Assembly (NCBI GenBank): GCA_021464415.1
Contig: CM038471.1
Span: 15,166,422 to 15,230,421 of the forward strand
Direction: 5' to 3'
Length of the DNA stretch: 64,000 nt
Origin: Lonicera japonica
Taxonomy: Eukaryota > Streptophyta > Magnoliopsida > Dipsacales > Caprifoliaceae
Shown in pieces: positions 21,096 through 33,200 of the stretch. The translations under genes and the position numbers were made by a program. How positions within the stretch are numbered: position 1 is the first letter of the stretch; every line of letters starts with the position of its first letter. Under the pieces are notes generated by a model. The model had not been told where the DNA came from and ran no database searches. It saw only the letters and a program-made list of their open reading frames with translations.

Positions 21096-21443
21096 GAAGA
21101 ATATTAAGAGGATCAATTTTTGGTCCTCAAATGCAGATTAATTATTTTGAGGAGGTAAACGGATGAATTTTTTTATGGAACTTGGTGAAAATGATCTTCA
21201 TGTTGATCAGCTCCACAAAATTTTATTGATAAATTCAACTGGGAAATCGGCTAACTAAAGATTTAATATTTCAACAGTCAGAAATGCACATTTATAATTT
21301 CTTAGTTAACCCACTTTATGATTGATTATTTGGATAAAATTTGGTAGAGATGATCTACTAATCATGAAAATTATTTTGACCAAGTTTCATAAAAAAAATT
21401 ATTTGTTTACTCCTCAAAATAGTTGGTCTTCTTAAAATTCTTC
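21096..21443. mobile_element. fold-back MITE
   Basis: The arms GAAGAATATTAAGAGGA and, inverted from the right, GAAGAATTTTAAGAAGA begin inverted similarity through most of the element. It includes GTAAACGGATGAATTTTTTTATG against the inverted AAAAAAATTATTTGTTTAC. The same family occurs three times at 47.98-49.48 kb. Non-coding. Confidence 0.65.
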
Positions 21444-21492
21444 ACTGTGTATGATATTGACACCATATAACATATATGCATATGTTGTATAC

Positions 21493-21815
21493 TATATTTT
21501 TTGTCCGTATATATTTGATATTGACACCTATGTATATGCATATGTTATATAGTATAAATCTTGTCCATATGAAAATTCTATGAATCTTTTCGTAATAAAA
21601 GATTACTTGTAATATAGTGGTAATAAAAAGGTACAATGGATTTTTTCGTAAGTTTTCAAACTTTATATTTTTTGTCCGTATATATGATATGACACCTATG
21701 TATATCATATGTTATATAATAATCTTGTCCAATGAAAATATGAATCTTGTAAAAGAACTTGTATAGTGGTAATAAAAAGGTACAATGGATTTTTTCGTAA
21801 GTTTTCAAACTTTAG
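21493..21815. repeat. tandem repeat, two copies differing only by deletions
   Basis: Copy 1 (21493-21663) and copy 2 (21664-21814) are identical over the last ~70 bases (GTGGTAATAAAAAGGTACAA...). In the first ~100 bases copy 2 lacks about 20 bases scattered in 1-3-base gaps, with no substitution that I could find. A partial third unit precedes at about 21450-21492. Confidence 0.75.
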
Positions 21816-22299
21816 GGTTTAGTTTGTAATTATTTTTGAACATTAATACCAATTTTGTAGTATGACTAGAGCATATCTATACCATCTAACACGATAAAAT
21901 AAATATGATCTGATAATATGATAAAAGAGAATAATTTGTGATAGATATAAATTGGCACACTTCAATCAGTTTATTTTGAACACACTGTCTAGTCCAATTT
22001 AAAGTTTTGAACAATCAAAACTTAAGTTCAATTTTAATGTTGGAAAAACTAAAAATAGACCATATTGAACTGCCTTGTTTTTAATTTTTTAAATGCAATT
22101 TTAATTATATTGATTTTTTTATTTTTATTTTAATCTTAGCAAATAACCTTTTTTTAACAAATTAAAGTGAGACTAGATGTAAAAAGTTGTACAAATACAA
22201 AAGTACATCCTATAAACGACAGATTGAAATGACTAATAATCTTGATCATTTTTACATAATTTTATAGTCACTACAGATTGTGTTTAACTGATCCATAAT

Positions 22300-23548
22300 T
22301 TTATAAGTGGGTGGTACGCTTACTTAGAGGAGACATGAGTAGTTTAGAGCTTGGGGTCCTTCGGGAACAGATTCTCCAGGCATAGTTGATTGCGGAGTGA
22401 AACTGGGGCATTTTACTAGAGATATGATATATGAATCCTTACACACTCATTATTATACTTAAAAAACGTTGTTTCATATCTCTAGTGATGTTATCATATT
22501 TATTCCTCTTATTGTATGCTGGGGTTGTGATGTAATTAGTAAAACATACACGTTGTCTAATGGCCTTACTAATGTTGATATAGTAAAACTAAAGATACGT
22601 GGAGCTAAATTTCATAATATACTAATACATAACGTAAAGCACCAAGTGAGAGGCTTCGAGAGTTATGCCTTAGAATCATTATTAGTTGCGGTTATCATAA
22701 TGCACTTTTAATCAAAGCGGGAAGTAATGAATATCATAGCATAATGGATCTTATCTAGCGTTTTGAATTGAGTAGATTGCATATTGATTTAGTTAGTTCA
22801 CCTCGTATGCTATAAACTTGTCGGGAATGATTCATAGGTGGGGACGAGAGGTAGACTAACGAAAGTGGTTTGTGTAGTTCCGATTACTAGGATGGGTATC
22901 CTATTTGTTAGGTTTGGCATGCCATGTATACTTTGCATTGCACTAGTTTCATATATAGAGCACTACTAGTATATAAAATCTTATTTTTGTATAAAGTGCA
23001 CGCGTGTGTTGTTTCCAACATGTACTTTCTATAAATACTTAGATTAATTTCCACTTAGGCCTAGATTTGGTTGATGCCCATTTTCTAACAGTTTTGCATG
23101 TTAGGCTTCATGGGTAGCGTGTGTTATATTTCTCTAAAAGCCACTGATGTTCCTGAACCATTTTCTGGTCCTACAATAAGGACTAAGTTGTATAATTGTT
23201 CCGTACTTGTGAATTCATATCATGTAATTGTTAAAAGACTCTTTTGTTAATGGCACAGACTTTGCTTTAACATAACATTGTATTTCGAGTAAATTTCTTA
23301 AGATGTGTAATGGTTTTGTACACTAGTTGGATGTGGAGGATAATATTTGGGAGAATGTTTTCATTAGTTGAGATGTTGATTTTACGAACTCCACATGCCA
23401 TATTTTTTTAAAATGAGACTTTAATGCATGGCTTGTTTTCAATAATGTTATAATTTAAACTTACACTCACCGTCTGTGTAGGGCAATGTGATTAACCGGA
23501 TCCAGGAGGTCTAAACTTCTTAATAGGATTTGGGGCATCACATATTTT
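22300..23548 (+). repeat. decayed 3' part of a long LTR (same family as 55816-61715)
   Basis: Words in order match 60.32-61.71 kb: CTTCGGGA, GTGAAACTGGGGCATT against GTGAAACCGAGGCATT, ACGCGTGTGTTG against ACGCATGTGTGTTTG, TTAGGCTTCATGGG against TTAGGCTTTGGGG, and the end GGATTTGGGGCATCACA against GGAATTCGGGGCGTGACA. The 5' part is missing. Heavily diverged and non-coding. Confidence 0.65.
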
Positions 23549-25596
23549 CTATCCTTTGTTTGGAATTTTAAAAAGGAAGAGAGTGTTACTTTTCTCCTTG
23601 TTTGTGAACTAAAAAAAAGGGAGAGAAAAAAAGAAGTAAAATCATCTTTTAAGAATATGTTATGTATTTTAAGGGGTGAAATAGTCAATGCAATAAGTTT
23701 TAATTAAAATAACTTTCTCCCCTCCGATTTGGAGAGAGTTATTTCTCTTCCTTTCCCTCCTGTCTCCAAAATAAAAGAAGGCACAAGCTTTCTCTCCCAT
23801 TCTCTCCAACTTGAAACTCCCAAACATAGGGTGAAGGTAAATATTTACATAAGAATGGCCTCCACTGTCTCCTAGCAATCTTTTCAAAAAATGGATTTCC
23901 GAAAAACTATTGTTTCAAGGATTTCCTTCTGTAACTATACAAATGTTGCTAGCCCTTTTGTCTAATGTACCCCCATATATACCTTCACCTAGGACTAAAC
24001 CTAGCCCTTTCATATAAGCTCTAACTTTGAAATAACTTAAAAGACAACCCGATTTTATACATTAGGACTCTTAAAACAATCAACCAGCAACTCTATCCGC
24101 TAACAGTGCGCAAACCAGTCTGTAATACTTAATGAAGAATGCAAGATCTTGTAAACTTCCTGCAGCAAAATGAAATATCGTCTATTTGTATGAATGATAT
24201 GATTGATCAACAAAATACAATGGCACATTGAATCTTATACTGATCCTTTAGTTTTAGTTGGGAAACTGATTTTCATTTTTTTTAGTCGGGAAAATGAATG
24301 TTGATAATTTTAAACATAGACTTTACATCTCTCTCAAAAGTGATGTTATGGAACGGATTCAATTTCAAAGATGGAACTAATATAGAAAGAAAACGTCAAA
24401 GGAGATTATGAGAAGGAAGCAATAAACTACAGAGTACCATATCATCTGGTGATAAATATAAACAATAAATCCATTCAGACGAATCATCAACATGTATAAT
24501 TCTTTGAAGACTAATCAACAGTTGAAAGTACTAATGCCTAACTTTCGTTGCAAACAAGAATGAAAACCACAATCAAGGCAGACAGAAAAGGAAAATAAAA
24601 GGGAAGAAAAAGAAAAACTATGAACAAAAACATCTACCGACCAGCTATTCTTTATTGACTGAGCAGCAACCTCCACCCCTATCATTACATTCCGCCAACT
24701 ACTATAACAATCCCTTTTTCCAGCACCACCCCAAATCCAAATTATTGACAAAAGTGGATTGGCAAGAATTTTGAAGGCGCCAAAAAACACTTGTTTTCAT
24801 GAAACCAACAAAACAGAATGAGTCTTTTACATTAAGATTGAAATAAAGTGGCTATGAAGGAGAAACTAAGTAAAATATGCAGAGAAATCTTCAATAGCAA
24901 TAACCTGGTCATCTCATAAGTGGCGATTAGGAATATTCGCCTTGGGATTCAGAGAAAAAATTCAAACGCAACCGGTAAGAGGTTGTCCCACCTACACATC
25001 AAATTTCAATTTCATTATTACTATCTAAGGCAATTCAGACAATGCACCTCTGTTTTACATCACAACATATAGAATATCCTCCTATATCTCTTAGTTACAT
25101 TTTCTGGGGGAAAAAAAAGTTAAGGAAATCAATAAATGAAATTAAATAGCATTTACTTATAATTCTAGACAATAATGGTAACACTATAACCTCCGTTGCA
25201 ATAGTTGTTTACCTTTGAGATTCTTTAGAATTTTGTAATTGACCCATGTGAATGAGGTGCTCAACCCGCATTTTGACGAATGATTTGGTGATGCTATGAT
25301 CTGAACACAATCTGAAAAATCAATTTATTATTTTGAAGAAAAAATCAGCCATCTAAATACATTTCAAATTAAACTAGCTACTTAAAACCATCCGGCATAC
25401 TTAAAGCCATTCACTCGGATATCTTTGTTTCTTCATTTGGCATATGATATCTAGAACTAGCTAGATAGCTTTATGTGAATAAATAATTAATAATGTTCTG
25501 AAATTTCAGTCTAATGCCACCTAAAAGTAAACGAATAAAAGAAATTTAACAAACAAGACATTAGAGAGGCTTACAATGTTCCTAGCTCATATCCAA
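23549..25596. other. 3' side of the TNL gene, no further exon identified
   Basis: A TTTGTTTGGAATTTTAAAAAGG word near 23565 and its approximate inverse near 23810 suggest another small MITE. The remainder is AT-rich. A minus-strand open frame at 24515-24790 has no motif. Some of this may be 3' untranslated region of the minus-strand TNL gene. Confidence 0.4.
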
Positions 25597-27245
25597 TCAG
25601 TCGCTAAATTGGTAATCTGATGATTCATCCTCGTAATCCTTTTCTATCACTGTCTTTGGCAAATACGGTAGATTTTCGAGTGACTTGCATCCAACAACTC
25701 TCAACCACTCTAAGAATTTCAATTCCTCAAGTCCCCGGATCTCTTTTAGTTTCACACAGTGACCAACATTTAAGATTTTCAAATTTGAAAAATTTGAAAA
25801 ATCAGGCAAGTTCACAATAGACTTGCATCCACTAACATTCAATAATTCTAACGATTTCAGTTCCCCAAGTCCTTGAATCTCGGTAAGCTCCTCTAGCAAA
25901 TGAATTATTAGTTTCTTTAAGTTTTTGAACATTGACAAATCTGGTAAATCTAGTACTTCGCAAGAGGACACATCCAGGCTCTCCAAGGATTCAGCAACAA
26001 CTAGAAGGGTTTCGACATTTTGCAACTTTTTGCAATTATGCAGACTTACATGTTTTAACATTCCAGAGTTTGGTAGATCTGGTAATATCTCTATGGATTG
26101 ACAACTACCCATGTCCAAATGCCCTAGGGATTCCAATCTCTCTAGACCTTGAATCGTAATTAGCTTGTGACATGACCAAATCGTCAATTCTCTCAGCCAT
26201 TTTAACTTCGACAGATCCAATAATCTTTCTGTGTGTTCCCAATCACTCAGATGCAAATGCTCTAAGGATTCTAGGCCTCCTAGGCCTTGAACTTCGGTTT
26301 GGTTCAACCACACACCCACCAATTTTCTTAACTGTTTTAGGTTTGAAAGATCTGGCAATTTTTTTAAGAATTTGCAACCGCTAATATCCAAATGTTCCAA
26401 GCATGCCAATCTATCTAGGCCTTGAATCTCAACTAGCTTCTCGCACCACAAGGACTCAAATCTAGTTAGCTTTTTTAAGTTTGACAAATTTGGTAATCCT
26501 TCTAAAGAATTGCAAGAATTTGTGTCCAAAACTTCTAAGGACTCCAAGTTATCTAGGCCTTGTAGCGCAGTTAGTTTCTTGCAAAGCGAGAGAATTAATG
26601 TATGTAACTTCTTTAATTTTGACAGATCTGGTAGTCTTTCCAGCTCTGAACAATTTTTGGCATTCAAATATTTTAACGATTCCAATTGTTCGAGCCCATC
26701 AAGCCTACAGAGCTTCCAACAAGATTGTAGTTCTAGCCTCTCTAAATTTGAAAATGCAGATAAGTGAGGAGCTCTACTGATCAAACGGCAACCTGTGAGA
26801 ATTAGAAATTTCAACTTGATTGACCTCTGTAAAAGTAAGAAATGAAGTACAAAAAAATATAAGTCAAATTCCAAAGAGAATTTATATATATTAACATTAT
26901 AATAAGAATTACATTGAAACAGAAGCACAGACAGACCTTGATTTGACTCCAGCCCCCCCAATCATCTGTGACAGTACTCTGAGTAAGATCGAGACCAACA
27001 AGATTCATCAAATAAAAATTAGTGGGAGAACAAGTTCCAGTGCAGAACCACCATCAAAGCCATCTTAGACTTTGAAATAGATTCTCAAAATCTCCGTCAA
27101 GGTCTACGTAAACCATACTGAGATACCTTAAACTTGGTAGCTTACCAAAGTCATTTTTTACAAGGCATGGACTATCCATAGAACCCCCGAATATTTTGAA
27201 TTCTGGAATAGCATAAAGGCGGAGAATTTGAACATATTTTGTTCC
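25597..27245 (-). CDS. TNL exons 3 and 4: leucine-rich repeats
   Basis: Exon 27245-26937 (309 bp) opens [16 protein letters not shown] and carries LRWLRWF and [19 protein letters not shown], the conserved first-LRR region of TNLs. Intron 26827-26936 is 110 bp. Exon 26826-25597 encodes about 409 residues of 22-24-residue repeats with LxxLxxLxxLxxxxC cores ([22 protein letters not shown]). Many Cys and Asn residues sit at the turn positions. It ends in an acidic tail ([14 protein letters not shown]). No C-terminal jelly-roll/PL domain is seen, so the receptor is on the short side. A frame passing through intron 3 to 26961 is an artefact of the short intron being open. Confidence 0.8.
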
Positions 27246-30200
27246 CTGCAGAATTGAAAAGCTCATCCGTTAAAAATACGGGATATTAGAAAATGGAACT
27301 TACTTGAGAAAGTTTTCTGGAAAAAAAAATCATGGAATAATATTTTTGTAAATTAAAGGCCTATATTTCACCATATTCCAAAAGGAGTCCAATATTAACT
27401 TTGTAGTAAATTTTCGGATTATAATTTTTTAAAGTATCGTGCAAAATTAAGTTTGCACTACATGTGTTTTAGCATATTACTACTTCGAAGTGTTTAATTG
27501 ATAATATTTTTGAGCTATTTCGACAAATTACAAGTTTGAACCTATTTATTAATAAAAGCACACATGACAATTTTTTTTGGTTTATGCAAAGTTAAGTTTG
27601 CAGTTCTTGTTTTTTAATACATTATTATGTATTGGGGTTTATTTTACATTGCTTTACAATTAAACCAGTGATACAAAAAATATACTTGTTAAAAAATAAA
27701 AGCACATCGTGCAAAACAAATTAGCATTAATTTTTTTGGATTGTAAAATCAAGTGTGTAGAAAACACGATTTTATGCAAACTTAAGTTCGCACAAATCTC
27801 AATTATGGTCAAAGCCCTCATTTTAAAACACAATTAATAAATAGGGAGTCTACACTAATAAGATTAAAAAATAGGCCCTTATTTCATAAAAATATTATTC
27901 CTTGGATTTTTCTCAAATAGCATTCTCATGGAGGGTTTTTTACCCATTTCCAAAAGTTACAATATAGACTGCGCTGCATCTTATTATTGCTACATATATA
28001 AACGACCATAATAAGTAAATCCTAATTTAATACTCTTTTATTTACTAATAAGGAATGAGTCAATTTAGATTTTTATCTTAGTAACAAAGGGAACTTTTTC
28101 TTTATATTGTCTTCGTCCTCTGAAGTTGATTTGATTTGTTTTGAATGTTATAGAAACTGGAATAATCCTTAGACAAAAGAAACTGGTTTTGAACCAATCC
28201 AATCATGTCAAATTGGAATGGATTTTGAAACCAAATCAGATTGGATTATAAAATATTAAATCATGCTAGATTGGATTGGTTGGTGTATTGTAATAAATAT
28301 ATTGGTTTCAAATTGATGCACAATTTTTAACCCAAAGATATATATATATATATATACATATATGAGGGATCACAAAATGTTGTTATAATAAGGTTGGGTC
28401 GGCCCTGCATTTTGGAGGCCCGTACGTTGGGCACAACCCAATGACCCAAAATCGTGCTGGCCCCCACTAAATCATGACAGTCGTGTAGTACTAAAGTTTG
28501 TTAGTTATAGATAAGGGAAAAGTGCTGGAGTGTTATCCAAGCCTTACCCTCTATAGTCATTTTACTATTAATCCTAATGAGTATTTGTAACCCTAATTCT
28601 ACGTGTATATAGAAAGTGGCTCAGAAAAGGGATTCAGATTCCCATCTTTTAGATAAAAAGTTTAGTGTAGAGGGAGAGAGCCAATAGCTTGTCTTCTTCA
28701 TTGATAAATAGCCTTAAGATCTAAATAACAAACACATGCACATACACACTTAGGGTGGAGGTACTCTAGGCCTATTATCCATTGGTTAGGGGAACCATCC
28801 TTAAACAAAATTCTCTCGTCCATTTTTACATACTTCTCTATTCCATTGACTCGCTAGCGACTGCTATTGATTGTGGGTTGGGCCCAAAATTTTTGGTCAC
28901 CTAAAATTGGTGCCGTCTGTGGGAAATCCAAAAAAAAAATATTATGTTTTCAAGTTGTCAGTGGGTACAATACAATCTCTTGAAAATCAATCACCATGTC
29001 ACAAACTAGAAGGGCCGCTTCTCAGATCTCTCATTCCTTCACAGCAGCAGGTAGGAGACGGCGCAACGCCGCCCCTCCAGAGAAACAATTATCCAATCCC
29101 ACCACCCAACCAGACCAGAGAACCAGTTGATAGCAACTACAATGACCACCGCTTGGCCATTTGAGACTCAGAAAATGAAATAACCCAAATAAGGTTGCAG
29201 AACCAAGCCTTACAGGTGCTACTCAAAAAACACATGAGAAGTCCGCATCTAGAAATGAAGAAGAAGAGGATACCACCACTTCCTCCACCAAACAACCACA
29301 CCCAAACAAAACCAACCCCATCTCGGAGAATCCGCACCATGTGCTACAACAAACACAAAGCCAAGTTACTGAAAAAGCAAAGGTTGCACCTATTTCCATA
29401 CCAGAGGTTCTAGTAGTGGCCCAAAGGCAGAGTGTTTTTAACATATTGGCAGTGAAAGATGCTGGCCCAAAGGCTTGGGCCAAGAATGATCTCAGAAGAT
29501 TGATCAATTCCACTGTTACTAGGAGGTCTGTCGCCCACACCCCAACAATAGCGAAAGCAACTCCCCCCAAAAAGTTTTCCATGCCGAAATTCAATATCTA
29601 TAATGGGCGCATTGATCATGTCGATCATGTCAGTTATTTCCAAGTTATGGCTTATTGGATTTCAAATGATACTATCACGTGAAGGATGTTTCCCGTTAGT
29701 CTGGGCGATATTGCACTCAGATGGTTTACTTTGCTACCCCTTGGTCAAATAAATAATTTTAAAGAATTAGCCGAGCAGTTTACTACTAGATTCATAACCA
29801 ATAGCTGAGTGGAAAAAGGCCTAGAGACCTTTATTGATAATTTAGTGTTATTTAGTTTATTTTATTTATATTAGTTTATTCGATATATTCTAGTTAGAGA
29901 GATTGTGGGTAGTGTCCTACCTTGAGAGGTATTTTAAGTGTTTTAGGAGTTGTGTCTCGCTTCTATATAAGTTGCGTTGTATTTGGTCTTTATGATTATG
30001 GAATAAATTATCGTTCTCTCTAATTCTTCATGGTATCAGAGGTAGGTTAGAAAGTCCATACACAGCCTAGGTCCGACAAAAACACATGAATAAAACCCTA
30101 GACACTGCCGTCACCGACCTAAGCTTAAAAAACCTAACCGCCGCTGTCCCTGTTCACTGGTGTGCGCGTAATACGTGGCCTTTCCTAAAACCAACCACGC

Positions 30201-33200
30201 AGGCTTGGTCGGAATATTCCGATGAGTAGAATCGTGAAAGAAGTGCCGGAGAAAGACGGCACACGCGCCGTCGACTTCCACCGCGCGTGGTAGCGCGTGG
30301 ATGCTCCGATCACCACCAAGCTCTCCAATTCCCGTCGACTCAAGGTTCCGCAACTTATTCCGTTTAGTTTGGTACTGTTTTGTTTAGTGGTTTGGTACTG
30401 TTTTGCACTATTCAGTCCTTGTTTCTTGGTTTGGTTGGTTTGATTTTATTACCATATAAACTATAAACTTGGTATGGTGGGTGCAACTGCTGGGGTCTCA
30501 CATAATCTACTAGTGGGCCCACGACAAGTCAATCTTCTACGTCCAACAATGTAGATCCAATATCACAATTTGCATTGATTTATTCGGTGAATGAAAATCC
30601 AGTGGCAAACATTAGTCACAAGTTAAATGGAAAAAACTATCTCCAATGGGCACAATCAATGAGGCTGTTTGTTGGCGGCAAAAGACGATTAGGTTATGTG
30701 AATGGTGAGGTGGTACCACCACAGGCTAACAACCCGGGCTTTAAATCGTGGCGCAAGGAGAATTCAATGGTTACCTCATGGTTGATCAATTCCATGGAGG
30801 CTGGATTTGGTAAACCCTACATGTTCTTGCCAACTGCTCGAGATATATGGCAAGCAGTTAAGGAAACGTACTATGATCTAGACAACCATTCTCAAATGTT
30901 CGAACTCAATAACCAGTTGTGGAAGATGCAACAAGGGGATCGTGGGGTTACAGCTTACTACCACGACATAATGGCCATATGGCAAGATTTAGATTTGTTT
31001 GAAACCAAAGAGTGGGAAAACCCGAATGATAGTGCTCGTTATAAGAATAAGGTTGAGCGAGGTCACGTGTTTGTCTTCTTGGCAGGACTAAACAAAGATC
31101 TAGATGAAGTTAGGGGTCGTATTTTAGGCAAGATACCCTTGCCTACTATTCGAGAAGTGTTTTCAAAGGTATGAAGGGAAAAGGCTCGACGATGTGTGAT
31201 GTTGAGAGATGAGCGTGAACCCTGTGCAGAGAGTGAAGGATCTGCTTTAGTAGTTCATGATCGAATAGTTGATGGTGATAAACGGGGAGGAAAACAGAGA
31301 TTGTGGTGTGATCATTATAAGTGGCCAGATCATACTAGGGATAGTTGTTGGAAGCTTCATGGCAAACCAGCAAATTAGAAGAAGTGCGAATACAAAACAA
31401 AGGGAGGAACACGAGCATTCCAAGCAAGCAGTGCAGATTCAGAGCAACAGTCTTCCTCAGAACCACTTCCATTCACAAAGGAACAAATTGAGCATCTGTG
31501 TAAAATGGTTCAATCTCATTCCTTAGGAAGCTATGGCTCCTCATGTTCCATAGCTCAGTCAGGTAATAATTTTACAGCTAGAATTGCCTATATCAAATCC
31601 TATAGCAACTGAATATTAAATTCAGGGGCCACTGGCCACATGACCGGTATCTCAAAATTCTTTTCGTCATATACTCCACGTGCAGGAAATCAGAAAGTCA
31701 AAATTGCTGATGGTTCTTTCACTGCGGCTCCCGGCAAAGGAACCATAAGCGTCTCCCCGTCTCTCACTCTTAAAAATGTCTTACATGTCCCTAATCTATC
31801 GTATAATCTTATATCTGCCAGCAAATTAGCTTTTGATCTCAATTGTCAAGTTAACTTTTGGTCTTCTCATTGTGAATTTCAGGATTCAAATTCAAGGAAG
31901 ACGATTGAGGTTGCTAAACAGGATGGGGGTCTTTACTTCTTCAATAATGGGTCTACCTCTGGAAGGCAAGACCGGCAGACTTGCTTTAATTCTATTTCTG
32001 TTTTTAGCGATAGTCAGATTTTGTTATGGCATTATAGGTTAGGACATCCAAACTTTCAGTATTTAAAGCATTTGTTTCCCAAGTTATTTATGATTAAAAA
32101 TTTGCTTAAATTTCGGTGTGAATCTTGTGAATTAGCGAAACATCAACACATGGTTTTTCGGTCTCAACCATATAAGAAATCACAACCTTTCACCTTGATT
32201 CATAGTGATGTTTGGGGTCCCGCTAGAGTGCCCACTTGGTCCGGCAAATGTTGGTTTGTGACTTTCATTGATGACCACACTAGAGTATGTTGGGTCTTTC
32301 TTTTAAAAGAAAAACCAGAAGTTAGGAGTGTGTTCCAAAACTTTTACACCATGATACACACAGTTTCAAACCAAAATTCAAACTTTTCGGAGTGATAATG
32401 GGAAAGAATTTTTTAATAAGATGTTAAGGGATATTTTCGTCAAAAATGGGATAATTCATCAAAGTTCTTGTAATTATTCTCCTCAACAAAATGGAGTTGC
32501 CGAAAGAAAAAATAGACATCTACTTGAAGTTGCTTGAGCTTTAATTTTTCAAACTAAAGTTCCTAAATACCTTTGGGAAGATGCTATTTTGATAGCTACT
32601 TACCTTATTAATCGGCTTCCAACACGAACTTTAAAATTTAAAGCCCCAATCAAATTGCTTTCTGACCTATTTCCCAACACTCGATTATTAGGGGATATTC
32701 CCTTAAGAATATTTGGAAGTGTTGCCTTTGTTCATAATCATGACCCAAAATATTCTAAACTTGATCCAAAGGCACACAAACGTATTTTTTGTAGGTTATC
32801 CTACAAATCGAAAAGGGTATAAATGTTTTGACCCGATTTCCAAAAAATTGTACATCTCTATGGATGTTACCTTCTTTGAGGGGCACTCCTATTACAACAA
32901 CTCCCATCTTCAGGGGGAGAGCACGAGTGAAGAAGGTGGTTGTGGTTTCGATAATTTGGTGGTTGATGTTTTGTATGAACAAGTACCTAATTATTTTAAC
33001 ACACAATTTGGGAAAGCAAATGAATTAAATATTGAAGATATTTGTGTTGGTAATGGTGAACAACCAAGGCTAGTGTTATCCTAAAATCTGACTAACGATA
33101 GACCAGAGATGTGTGCAAAATGGTATAAAGGTCTTGTTTATTCTAGAAAAAATTCAGAACAAGGAAAGAAACTGTCCCTTAGCAACCCCAAGAATCCAAC

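Noticed and set aside
26811..27011. separate ORF ending in a hydrophobic [14 protein letters not shown] segment as a membrane protein
   Set aside because: The hydrophobic part is read-through of the 110-bp TNL intron 3; splice sites at 26937 and 26826 explain it.
29223..29594. minus-strand 123-codon ORF with Gly/Val runs
   Set aside because: Antisense shadow of the gypsy gag N-terminal coding region.
30111..30353. minus-strand ORF after the copia primer site as a gene
   Set aside because: Lies in the copia 5' leader, antisense, no motif; composition explained by the element.
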